A DNA stretch of 64,000 bases, from positions 67,183-131,182 of the forward strand of contig CAZASG010000005.1 in assembly GCA_964487745.1 (NCBI GenBank). Direction: 5' to 3'. The notes beneath the pieces are model-generated. The model was not told the DNA's origin, ran no database searches, and worked only from the letters and a program-made list of their open reading frames with translations. Origin of the DNA: Desulfolinea sp964487745 (GTDB lineage: Bacteria > Chloroflexota > Anaerolineae > Anaerolineales > Villigracilaceae). A program made the position numbers and the translations under genes. Shown here in pieces: positions 51,288 to 61,900 of the stretch; position 1 is the first letter of the stretch, and each line of letters starts with the position of its first letter.

Positions 51288-52403
51288 ATGGCTTACGCAC
51301 ATATAACTGGCTGGGGGATGGCTGTTCCTGAAAAAGTTCTTACAAATGATGATCTGACTAAAATGGTCGATACAAATGATGAGTGGATCCGGACAAGGAC
51401 AGGGATTCAGGAACGACGCATTGCCAGCGATGAAGAATCGTCTGCAACACTGGCGGTAGATGCCTCTTTGCGGGCTCTTCAGGTGGCGAACCTGAAACCA
51501 ACTGAGTTGGATTTGGTGATCGTTTCCAGTTCCTCACCCGAGCATATTTTCCCCTCGACAGCGTCGCTCGTGCAAGATCGGATCGGTGCGGTGAATGCAG
51601 GCGCTTTTGACCTTTCGGCTGCCTGCACAGGCTTTATCTATGCCTTGAATATGGGAGCGCAGTCTATTCGGAGTGGTTCTGTGAAGAATGTGCTTGTGCT
51701 GGGAGCGGAGACCTTATCCCGATTTGTGGATTGGACCGACCGCAATACTTGCATCCTTTTTGGGGATGGGGCAGGCGCTTTTGTTCTGCAAGCCACGGAA
51801 CAACCGGGTGGTGTTCTTTCTTCAGTTTTGCATTCAGATGGTTCTGGCGGCGACTTACTTAGTCTGCCTGCTGGTGGCAGTAAGCAGCCGACCAATTCCG
51901 CGACTGTTCGTGATGGCTTGCATTTTATTAAGATGGACGGCAAAGGTGTTTTTCGCTTTGCGACACGCGTAATGGCGCGCGCTACAAAAGAAGCACTGGA
52001 AAAAGCTGGTCTGGAACTGGAAGACCTTGATCTGGTTGTGCCGCATCAGGCAAATATGCGCATCATTGACGCAGCCGCACGCGGCTTGAAAATGCCCATG
52101 GAAAAGTTCATGGTCAATCTGGATCGCTATGGTAATACATCCACGGCGTCGATCCCAATCGCGACGGTGGAAGCCTTTGAGAGCGGACGCATCAATCCCG
52201 GCGACACGGTTGTCTTCGTGGGTTTTGGCGCGGGGCTGACTTGGGGAGCTCTCGCTGCCGAGTGGAGTGGACCGCTTCCCTCCGAGCGCAAGATCCGCCC
52301 GGAACTCTATCGCTTCCTGGCACGCATCCGTTCCTTCATTTTGCGTATCATGCGCATTATCGAAGGTCTCCTCTGGGGACGCTACGGGCGCAGAAAAAAA
52401 TAA
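51288..52403 (+). CDS. fabH: 3-oxoacyl-ACP synthase III
   Basis: A 371-residue initiating condensing enzyme joining acyl-CoA and malonyl-ACP. Motifs are TNDEWIRTRTGIQERR, the nucleophile Cys in AACTGF, the catalytic His in VPHQANMRI, and Asn in YGNTSTASIP. A basic, helical tail of about 45 residues (KIRPELYRFLARIRSFILR) extends beyond the usual GFGAGLTWGA end, perhaps for membrane contact. It forms an operon with fabF and ends at a clear terminator. Confidence 0.95.
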   Translation: MAYAHITGWGMAVPEKVLTNDDLTKMVDTNDEWIRTRTGIQERRIASDEESSATLAVDASLRALQVANLKPTELDLVIVSSSSPEHIFPSTASLVQDRIGAVNAGAFDLSAACTGFIYALNMGAQSIRSGSVKNVLVLGAETLSRFVDWTDRNTCILFGDGAGAFVLQATEQPGGVLSSVLHSDGSGGDLLSLPAGGSKQPTNSATVRDGLHFIKMDGKGVFRFATRVMARATKEALEKAGLELEDLDLVVPHQANMRIIDAAARGLKMPMEKFMVNLDRYGNTSTASIPIATVEAFESGRINPGDTVVFVGFGAGLTWGALAAEWSGPLPSERKIRPELYRFLARIRSFILRIMRIIEGLLWGRYGRRKK

Positions 52404-52420
52404 GAATATTCCAAGAATTA

Positions 52421-52455
52421 AAAGTCACCCTTCTTGTAACAAGGGTGACTTTTTG
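52421..52455 (+). terminator. Terminator of fabF-fabH
   Basis: AAAAGTCACCCTT and AAGGGTGACTTTTT pair around an 8-nt loop, 18 bp after the fabH stop codon. Confidence 0.93.
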
Positions 52456-52559
52456 TGACGGTCAGGTTATTTAGCAATAATTTTACACCGCCTCGATACC
52501 TCTTCATCACTTTGTAGTAAAATGAACACAGTTGCAGAAACTGCGTTTAGGAGAAATCT

Positions 52560-52751
52560 ATGTTTACCAAATTTGGTGTTCCAGAACTATTAATTATCTT
52601 AGTGATCGTCCTGCTTCTTTTTGGCCCTGGACGTCTTGGCAAAATTGCTGGCGAGTTGGGTACGGGAATTCGTAATTTCCGTGAAGGCTTGAATGAAGGC
52701 AAGGAAGATAAAGAGGAAGAGGCGCCCGTCGAGGAAACAGAGAAAGAATAA
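52560..52751 (+). CDS. tatA: Sec-independent translocase subunit TatA
   Basis: A 63-residue pore-forming Tat component. The short membrane helix PELLIILVIVLLLFGPGRL contains the family FGPGRL hinge, followed by the amphipathic helix IAGELGTGIRNFREG and an acidic tail. GGAG precedes the ATG. It supports the Tat-dependent L,D-transpeptidase at 18736. No tatC is adjacent. Confidence 0.95.
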   Translation: MFTKFGVPELLIILVIVLLLFGPGRLGKIAGELGTGIRNFREGLNEGKEDKEEEAPVEETEKE

Positions 52752-52770
52752 TCAAAACATCGATGTTATG

Positions 52771-52805
52771 AAAAGAGCTCCCTGAGAATCAGGGAGCTCT
52801 TTTTT
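52771..52805 (+). terminator. Terminator after tatA
   Basis: AAAAGAGCTCCCTGA and TCAGGGAGCTCTTTT form a perfect 15-bp stem with a 3-nt loop, and T residues follow. Confidence 0.95.
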
Positions 52806-52856
52806 GACTAGGGTGTAGTTTCAATCCTGACGAGGCTTTTTGATGAAGAAGAAAAA

Positions 52857-53312
52857 ATGACTGAACTCTCCGAGCTGGCTATTAACCTGGGATACCCGGG
52901 TGTTTTCCTCGTGAGCTTTATTGCTTCTACGCTTATCCCCTTCTCTAATGAAGTTGTTGTAGCTGCCATGCCAGCTTTAGGCTACGATGTGTGGTTGACA
53001 GTTATTTGGGCGACAGCTGGCGGCTATCTAGGTTCACTAATGAACTATCTGGTTGGTAAAAAAGGCACCGATTTTTTCTTTGCACGCTGGACAAAAACCA
53101 AGCCAATGCGTTGGGAACAGGCTGAACGCATTTTTCAGCGTTGGGGTAATTGGACACTCTTTTTTGTCTGGCTACCCATCATTGGCGATCCCCTCGCTAT
53201 CATTGCAGGTGTTTTTGATGTTGACTGGCGATTATTTAGTTTTTGGGTTCTAACGGGTAAGTTTTTACGATTTGTTTTGCTCTTGGGCGTTCTCTACCAA
53301 TCTTTATTTTGA
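52857..53312 (+). CDS. YqaA/DedA family membrane protein
   Basis: A 151-residue integral membrane protein of the SNARE-associated/VTT (YqaA) family. Features are FIASTLIPFSNEVVVAAMPALG, GGYLGSLMNYLVGKKG and FVWLPIIGDPLAIIAGV. Relatives act as lipid or undecaprenyl-phosphate scramblases/transporters; the short YqaA branch is poorly characterised. It lies convergent to the pseudogene at 53319. Confidence 0.9.
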   Translation: MTELSELAINLGYPGVFLVSFIASTLIPFSNEVVVAAMPALGYDVWLTVIWATAGGYLGSLMNYLVGKKGTDFFFARWTKTKPMRWEQAERIFQRWGNWTLFFVWLPIIGDPLAIIAGVFDVDWRLFSFWVLTGKFLRFVLLLGVLYQSLF

Positions 53313-53318
53313 GATTAT

Positions 53319-53752
53319 CTAAAGTTGTTTTCTCAATTCATCCACGTTGTTTACTGGCAACTTGCAGGCGAATCCTTCGCAAACATAAGCCGTCGGAAGA
53401 TCGTTCTTTAGCTTTCTTCCTCTCAGTAATTCAGGCGCATCTTCGGGAATGAGATAGGGGGATGTTGCCGCGACCGTATTTGGTTGGTAACTTGAGCGGA
53501 TCTCCGCCAGAAGCACCTTGGTCTCATCCCGCCCCGGACCGCCCACGCCCGCAACTTGCTGAACATTATGGAGAGCGAAATCTGCTCCCGAAAGCCACTG
53601 CGCGAACGCTGTCGGATACATGGTGCGGATGACGAAATCCAGTGTTTCTTCGCAGATTTGGCGACAACGGGATTTTCCTGTAATTTGTCAAGCGTGCAAA
53701 TATGCGCGGGTTAATAGCGCTTGGTCATAAGCCATTTTTTAAAGTGGTGTTC
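53319..53752 (-). pseudogene. Decayed copy of YyaL/DUF255-family gene
   Basis: The C-terminal 99 residues (YPTAFAQWLSGADFALH through ELRKQL) match the copy at 62559-63803 almost word for word. Upstream, in the same frame, DFVIRT joins directly to YPTAF, so about 277 codons are missing. Further upstream LLTRAYLHA is followed by a TGA where the other copy has Trp, and the FEKM segment has lost one G. It is a pseudogene by internal deletion, nonsense and frameshift. The start is also missing relative to the family, as in the other copy. Confidence 0.9.
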
Positions 53753-54226
53753 TTAAAGGACAAAAAGAGTGTTTGTTTCCAAACATTTCATTATAGTTTT
53801 GTCGGGGAGTCTTCTGGTCTTGGTGTTTTGCTAAATCTGAATGGGAGCAGTTGTTTTTCAAAAATAAATGACATACTGATCAGGACTGCAGAAAAACCTA
53901 TCTGTTGCAGATGGCTTTTTCGTTGCGATTTTATGAATTCGTCAGCTTGCTGCCATGAAAGCTATCAATTGTATTAAGTAAAAACGCGCGTCTTTTCATG
54001 TGTGGGTAATAAAAAAGGATATGATTATATTTCCAGAAAAACATGTCTTTTTATAGACGTTTTTTGAGAGGATTGCCTATAAAATAAAGCAGGCTGTGGG
54101 AAGGTGCAATCAGTTAGATATAAGAGAGTGTCTTGTTAAGTGTTGTCGATTATTTTGCGATACACAAAAAGAAAGGATTATCCTTCCTGGCAAGAAATTG
54201 TGATTTGGAAGTGTGTAGGACTTATT
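53753..54226. other. Intergenic region left of the HD-GYP gene
   Basis: No credible gene is seen here. The first 110 bp or so still align with the sequence just beyond the truncated YyaL copy near 63825-63930, so the duplicated unit extends past the gene. The right part is AT-rich. A weak hairpin with T-run at about 54040-54066 could be a terminator, and no GEMM-type riboswitch is recognisable. Confidence 0.6.
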
Positions 54227-55930
54227 ATGCGACCTAATACGTCAATTCGTGCGAAGATAACTATACCTTACTTACTTTTGGCAGTTTTTACAGCTATTGG
54301 GATTGGAATCGTCTCAGTAAGGCTTGTTTTAGATAATGTTGACAAGCGTTTTAATGATCAGCTTTATGAAACGCGAACCATAGCATCTGTTCAAATGGAA
54401 CGAGAAGAAGACAGGTTGCTGGAGACCCTGCGAGTTATTGCTAATATTAGAGGTATTGATCAGGCGATACTTGAGAATGATGCAGATGAACTTCGAGACT
54501 TGATTGTTGGCTTGGTTGTCAATAATCAAGAAGAAATTGTCGACATTCTAGATATGGACGGGCAACTGTTATTGTCCATGAGACATAAGTTTGGTGGAAA
54601 TATTGAAGAATATGACTACCTTCAAGGTGGTCCAGCTATATATGCTGACTGGCCTTTTGTGAGTAAAGTGCTCAGCGGGGATGTGGACGAACAAGGGAAT
54701 AAGTTTTCTGGTTATATAGAAACTGAATGGGGGGATTTTTTCTATGTTTCCGGTCCTGTGTTTGACGATGACCATAATCAAATAGGGGTCGTTTTAGTAG
54801 GTAAAACCTTAGATACGATTGCTGAAGAAATGCGTGCTAAAACACTTGGGCAGATCACCTTGTATGCTGAAACCGGCGAAATTTTGTCCAGCACTTTTTT
54901 GGAACCCCGGGCAATTGAAAAAGAGTTGTCTGGTGAAGTGCTTTCATTTCAAGATGAAGAAAACTATCGTTTAAACCCTCCCAGACGCGAGCACGATTTT
55001 GAAGATTTGACATATAGAGAGTTGCTGGGTTTGTGGGAAGCACGTGGCGGAACGACTATTGGCATTATGGGTGTCTCATTAGCTCAGAGTGCCCTGATTA
55101 CTGCTACAATACCGACTCGCTTGGGTATTGTAGCGTTGATTTCCCTATCAACCTTCTTGATCATTATCATTGGCTCAAGATTAGCTAAGATCATTACTAT
55201 TCCTATCATTGAATTAGTGGGGGCGTCCAAAGAAGTTGCTGATGGAGATCTTAGTGTTCATGTTGACCCTCACACCGATGATGAGATTGCCTTGTTGGCT
55301 GAGAATTTCAATTTTATGGTGACAAGCCTTGAGAAATCTCAGAATGATCTTCATCTGGCTTATGATGACACGCTACATGGATGGTCTTTAGCTCTTGAGT
55401 TGAAAGATACGGAAACTGAAGGGCATACCCAGCGAGTTACAAATATGACTGTCGAGTTTGCCCGCGCCTACGGTATTCCGGAAGGCGAAATTATTCATGT
55501 TCGGCGCGGTGCGATTTTGCATGATATTGGCAAGATGGGTGTGCCGGACTCAATTCTGCAAAAGCCAGATAAACTGACAGAAGAGGAATGGGAAATCATG
55601 CGAAGGCATCCTGAAAATGCCTATCATATGCTTAAAGACATTGAATATCTGAAGCCAGCCTTGGATATTCCCTATTGCCATCACGAAAGGTGGGATGGCA
55701 AAGGATATCCTCGAGGCCTCGAGGGGGATGAAATTCCAATAGCAGCTCGTTTATTTAGTATTGTTGATGCTTGGGATGCGCTCTCATCGAATAGACCTTA
55801 TCGCAAGAGCCTGAGTGCACCTTCTACACGTAAAACCATTACTGCGGAGAAGGGTACTCGCTATCAGCCTGAATTGGTCGATTTCTTTATAGAGTTTTTG
55901 AGTGAAAGAATGAAAAGCGGAAAAAAGTAA
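54227..55930 (+). CDS. Membrane HD-GYP domain protein (cyclic-di-GMP phosphodiesterase type)
   Basis: A 567-residue transmembrane sensor. The ATG at 54227 (MRPNTSIRAK) is preferred over a TTG 87 bp earlier. TM1 is at about 12-32, an extracytoplasmic Cache-like domain at about 33-299, and TM2 at 300-318. HAMP lies at about 318-370, and HD-GYP at 385-560 with H432/D433 (HDIGK), the following HH pair in PYCHHERWDGKGYP, and GYP at 493-495. Family members hydrolyse cyclic-di-GMP. It lies 6 bp upstream of the giant surface protein, so control of adhesion is likely. Confidence 0.93.
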   Translation: MRPNTSIRAKITIPYLLLAVFTAIGIGIVSVRLVLDNVDKRFNDQLYETRTIASVQMEREEDRLLETLRVIANIRGIDQAILENDADELRDLIVGLVVNNQEEIVDILDMDGQLLLSMRHKFGGNIEEYDYLQGGPAIYADWPFVSKVLSGDVDEQGNKFSGYIETEWGDFFYVSGPVFDDDHNQIGVVLVGKTLDTIAEEMRAKTLGQITLYAETGEILSSTFLEPRAIEKELSGEVLSFQDEENYRLNPPRREHDFEDLTYRELLGLWEARGGTTIGIMGVSLAQSALITATIPTRLGIVALISLSTFLIIIIGSRLAKIITIPIIELVGASKEVADGDLSVHVDPHTDDEIALLAENFNFMVTSLEKSQNDLHLAYDDTLHGWSLALELKDTETEGHTQRVTNMTVEFARAYGIPEGEIIHVRRGAILHDIGKMGVPDSILQKPDKLTEEEWEIMRRHPENAYHMLKDIEYLKPALDIPYCHHERWDGKGYPRGLEGDEIPIAARLFSIVDAWDALSSNRPYRKSLSAPSTRKTITAEKGTRYQPELVDFFIEFLSERMKSGKK

Positions 55931-55936
55931 TAAATA

Positions 55937-58900
55937 ATGGATACTAGGTTCAGAGATTACTTTCGAGACCAGGAAAGAATATCTCCAGCCATTTTTATTC
56001 TTTTATTTCTATTAATTATTGCTTTTTGCTGTGCTCTTGTTTGGGGAATGCTATCGACTGGTGGGGAAAACATCTACGAAGAATCGTTATATGCATCTAC
56101 GCAAGCAAATTATTTTGCTGATAGCGAATATGTGATCCCAAATATTGATCCCAATATTATTTGGGACGTTATTCTTGATGTTGACCCTTCTGCAACGGTT
56201 GAGATCGAAGATCGTATGGCCACCTTGGATACGCAATTGTTGACTCCTGTGCCAACAATGACTCTCAGCTTTGAAGAGCAACTCACCGCCACAGCAACTT
56301 TCCTGACGAATATCCCTCCCAGTATTACAGCTAGCCCATCTTTAGCACCAACGCCTCTCCCAAGTCAAACACCATCTCCAACAAAAATTGCAACAGTTAT
56401 TGTCCCCAAGCCACCAAGCCCTGGGATAGCGGTTGTTAAAAGATTGGCGTCCTATGATGATAATGACGCATCCAACACGATCTCACTGGGTGATGATCTA
56501 TGGTATCAATTCACTGTTTACAACACCGGCGACACTTTACTGAGTTTGATGATGGTAAAAGAGCTTACTTTTGCCATTCCCGTATCCTGCCCTGTGACAA
56601 TATTGGCAAGTGGCACCTCTATGACCTGTATAGCGATGAATGCGCATCAGGTTACCCTTGCTGAAGCCAATGCAGGGAAAGTTGTCAACTGGGCGTATGC
56701 CTCTGGGGATTATGGCGGCATACGTTACTCCGACACTGACGATATCACCACTCCCATCCAGCAAAGCCCCGCGATCGAGATCGCCAAAGAACTGCAATCC
56801 TACGATGATAACGATCTCAGCGGTGACCTAAGTCTCGGTGATGGGCTTTGGTATCGCTTTGCCATCACCAACACCGGCGACGTGACCCTGGGCAGCATCA
56901 GCGTCAGCGACAACACCTTCGGTATCCCGGTTTCCTGTTCGGCGTCGTCGCTGATCCCGGGTAGTTCGATGACCTGTGCCACCACCGCCGCCCACATCAT
57001 CACTGCTGGCGAAATTTCCGCTGGAGAGATCGCCAACACTGCCACTGTTTCCGCCGACATCAATGGTGTTTCTGTCACAGATAGCGACACCCTCATCACG
57101 CCCCTCAGCATCACGCTTGAAAAAACAGTCGCCTCCTATGACGACAATGACACATCCGGCTCGATTACTTTTGGTGATGATCTCTGGTATCAATTTGATG
57201 TGAGCAATATCGGCACGATGACGCTGAACAGCCTTGCCGTAACAGACGATTCATTTGGATTAGGCGTGACATGCCCGGTAACAACGCTTGCTTCCGGCGC
57301 ATCGACAGTTTGCTCGGCAACAATAGCCTACTCCGTCACCCTCGCCGATGCGGATGCGGGTCTCGTGCAGAATATTGCCTCCGTGACTGCCAATCCCCCA
57401 AGCGGACCGGGTGTCTCGGACAGCGACACGCTAGATACCACTATCGCACAGGACGCGGAACTCACACTGGTTAAAAGTGCCAGCACAGCCACTTACGACA
57501 CCGTCGGACAGGTCATCACCTATTCCTTTGATGTGGAGAATACCGGCAACGTCACCATTTTGGGTCTCATCACCGTAGACGATGACCTGACGAGCGACGA
57601 ATCCTGCCCGGCGGGTGATCTTGTCCCAACCGCGTCGATGACCTGTACGGCCTCCTACGCCATCACGCAAGCCGACCTGGATTCCGGTTCGGTGGCGAAC
57701 ACTGCTTCGGCAACGGGAGCAGGCCCCGGGGGCGCGAGCGTCTCGTCTGCGCCGGATACGGTCACTATTTCGGCGGTACAGAATCCGCAAATCCAGATCA
57801 CCAAGAACGTCACATCCTATGCCGATAACGATTCATCGAACAGTATCACGCAGGGCGATAATCTCTGGTACCAATTCGTGCTGTCCAATAGCGGCAACGT
57901 CACCCTGAGCAGTATCGCAGTGAACGACGACACCTTCGGGATTTCGGTCACCTGCCCGGTCAGCAGCCTTGCGCCGGGCGCTTCAACCACTTGCCTTGCG
58001 GATGCCGCCCACACGATCTCGGTCGCTGAAGCGGATGCGGGGCAGGTCATCAATAACGCCACCGCGAGTGGATATTTGGGTGCCTTGCCCGCGACCGATA
58101 CTGATTCTGTTACCACAGCAGTGACTCAAAATCCTGCTATCCAGTTGACAAATGGTTTGCAGGGCTATTCAGACAATGACATATCGGGCAGCATCACCTA
58201 CAACGATGCGCTGACATATGAATTCACGCTGACCAACAGCGGCAACGTCACCCTAGGCAGCCTTGCTGTGACGGACGACACTTTTGGTATTTCGATCACC
58301 TGCCCGGTCAGCAGCCTTGCGCCCGGCGTGTCCGCCACCTGTACCGCCGATGCCGCGCATACTGTCTCGTTGGCGGAAGCCGACGCGGGGCAGGTCAGCA
58401 ACAGCGCCACCGCCAGTAGCGTTTTCAGCCTGACACCCTACACCGCCAGCGACAGCCTCGTCACAACGGTGCAGCAAAACCCGGCGCTTACCCTGACTAA
58501 ATCCGCCGATCTCGCTAGCTTCAACGTGATCGGACAGACCATCACCTACACCTACACACTCGAAAACAGCGGCAACGTGACCCTGAGCGGCGACTTCAGC
58601 ATCAACGACGATCTCATCGGCACTATTGATCCCTGCGGGACGGGTCCCCTCGTGCCCGGCGCAACCACAAGCTGCACTGCCATTTATTCCACCACGCAAT
58701 ATGATCTCGACTTCGGTTCCGTCACGAATACCGCCAGCGGACATACCACCTACGACAGCAGCCCCTTCTCATCGAATACAGACACGGTGACCGTTCCCGC
58801 TGTCCAAAACCCCGCTTACACTATCATCAAATCTGTGACCGATGTTGGCGGCGACGGGGCAGGCGGTCATGCGGATGAAGCCGGGGACGTGCTCTCATAC

Positions 58901-61900
58901 CAAATCGTTTTGCTCAACACGGGCAATGCCAGCCTGGTTGGAGTGGACGTGAGCGATCCCCTTTTGGGCTTGCTGACTGGCCCCACAGAATCCGGCACCG
59001 CTGACGAAATTCTCGGCGTTACCGAAACCTGGACCTATATCGGTTCCTACACCCTCCTGCAAACCGACATCGAAGACAATGGCGGCGGCGATGGCGATAT
59101 CGACAATACCGCTTCGGCCACCACCACCTTCCTGACAACCCCGCAGACATCCAGCGTTGCTGTACCCGTCGACCAAAACCCCGAATTGAGCCTGACAAAA
59201 TCCGCTGACGTCATGACCTATGACGCTGTCGGGCAGGTAATCACCTACACCTATACCATCGAAAACACTGGCAATATTACCCTGGCGGGTCCTTTCACCA
59301 TTGATGATGACAAACAGGGAACACTCACTGATTGTGCGACAGGCTCACTCCAGCCCTCGGCGACAACGACTTGTACCGATACACATGCCATCACCCAAGC
59401 CGATCTGGACGCAGGTTCGATCACGAATGTTGCGACCGTGACAGGCAATAGCATCACCTCTACACCAGACAGCGTGACGGTCAACGCTGATCAAAGTCCG
59501 GAATTGACCCTGATCAAATCTGCTGATCTGGCGAGCTACGATACCGTCGGGCAGGTCATCACCTACACCTTCGATGTCGAGAATACGGGCAATGTCACGA
59601 TCTCAGGGCAGATCACTGTAGATGACGATCAAACAACAGACGAAAGCTGCCCGGCTGGCGACCTCGCGCCCGGCGCGTCAATCGGTTGTTCCGCCAGCTA
59701 CACGATCACCCAAACTGATCTGAATGCCGGTTCTGTCACGAATAGCGCTTCCGCATCCGGCACTGCACCTGACGCCAGCACAGTCACTTCGGCGACAGAC
59801 AGCATCACCGTCAACGCGACGCAGACCGCTTCGATCCAGATGACAAAATCGCTGGCATCCTACGACGACAACGACTCGTCGAATACCATCACCCGCGACG
59901 ACAGTTTGTGGTATCAGTTCGTCGTCAGCAACGACGGGAACGTCACGCTCGGCAGCGTTGGCGTCACAGATGACAGTTTTGCGATCCCGGTCACCTGCCC
60001 GTCCAGTACGCTGGCTCCCGCAGCCTCGATGACCTGTACGGCAGATACGTCCCACATGATCACGCTCCTCGAAGCGGGAGCAAGCCAGGTGTCCAACACA
60101 GCCACCGCGAGTAGTGATTTTGACGGGACACCCTATTCGATTAGCGACACACTTATCACAGTCGTCATCCCGCCCAATATCCCATCCAGCATTTCCGGAC
60201 AGGTGCGCGATGACACTGACGGAGATGGAGATTTGAACGATGGCGAGGCGGGCTTGGCAAACGTGACCATCGAGTTGTATAACGGCACTTGTACGTTGGG
60301 ATCGAACTGTCCCAGCACGACAACTGATCTGAATGGCATCTTCAGTTTCACCAGCATCCCCGACGGCGGATATACACTCGTCGAAACCGATCTGGCGCAG
60401 TATCTCTCCACCGCCGACTCAGACCCGCCCAACGATAACCAGATCGACGTGGTCGTCAGCAACGAGATTAGCTCATCGAATAATGTCTTCCTCGACCATG
60501 TGGAAGTCTCGACTTGTGTCGCTCCGAACCCGGTGACAGGATTTGTCGCCAGCAGTGTCCCTGCCGATGGCGAGAGCGGCGTGTCAATGGGTACGACCAC
60601 GCTTGCGATCACCTTCACTTCGCCTATGCTGACATCCGGCGACGGCAGTGTGCTCGATAAGGGCAGTTTTGACAATAATATCGACAATGAAACATTGGGT
60701 GGAGACGTGCCCATCCTCGATGTTAATTTTGACGCATCGACGAATACCGCCTATCTCACGATTAATACGGATGATGCACAGTGGCAACCCGGCTCTGAGT
60801 TCCGTATTCGTATCAAGTCAGGGATCAGGAATGCTTGTGAGACGAAGCAGGATGTGGATGTGGACATTTTCTTCACTACCGAAACCGTCATTAGCGGGCA
60901 GGTCATCAACAATGAAGACGGCAAAGGTATTTACGGTGTTGACATTGAACTGACCGGTGGCAGTTGCGGTGCAAGCTGCGGCACAGTGAGTACCGATCTG
61001 GATGGCAATTTCGAATTCTTTGGTTTTGCTCCCGGCAGTTATACCCTCGAAGAGACAGATCTGGCAGGCTTCTCCTCCATCGGCGACTCAGATGGAGCAA
61101 ACGACAACCTGATATCGTTTACTGTTCTCGCTGATACAAACTCGACTGGGCACTCTTTTGTCGATGCCCCGCTCACCTGTGCTGCACCAACCATTACCGG
61201 CTCCAATCCAGCAGATGGCGCAACAAATATCTCCCTGGGAACGACGACCGTCACGGTCACTTTCGATCAACCAATGATCACTTACGGCGGCGGCAGCGTG
61301 CTGGATATTGGGAGTTTCGATGATCAACTCAAAAAAGTGGGCGGTGGTGACGTCCCGCTCCTTGACGTGAGCTATGATCCCGATACTCTTACTGCTACCT
61401 TGACAATTGATGCTAGCAACGCAAATTGGCTGCCGGGCTCAACATACGAACTAAAAATAAAACATGGAACCGAAAATAGCTGCGGCACCGATATGGGCAG
61501 CGATGTGATCGTCACCTTCAGCACGGAAGCCTACATCTCCGGACAGGTGCGCAACAGCCTTGATGGGGAAGGAATCTACGGGGCGCTGGTCGAGTTAACG
61601 GGCGGAAGCTGCGCGGGCACCTGCGACAGCGCTACCACCGACATCAACGGCGAATTTACCTTCGTGGGTTTTGACCCGGACACCTATACCCTCGTGGAAA
61701 CCGACCTGCCTGGCTTTATATCGGATAGCGACTCGAACGGTATCAATGATAATCTTGTCCCCCTTACATTATTGGCAGGCAGCAACTCTCTCGGACATTT
61801 CTTCATCGACACGCCGAATTGCTCGGCACCTGATCCTGTTACTGGATTTATCGTAAGCAGTGACCCTGCAGATAGTCAGGTCGGTTTCCCGTTCGGTGAT

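Noticed and set aside
53753..54226. Cyclic-di-GMP (GEMM) riboswitch before the HD-GYP gene
   Set aside because: The conserved GEMM core sequences and paired stems were not found.
56417..60172. CRISPR-like tandem repeats
   Set aside because: The repeats are about 342 bp, coding and in frame, with no short-repeat/spacer pattern and no cas genes.
57817..60714. Several 70-190 codon antisense frames inside the giant surface protein gene
   Set aside because: They mirror the coding repeats of the sense strand and repeat with the same period; no starts with ribosome binding sites.
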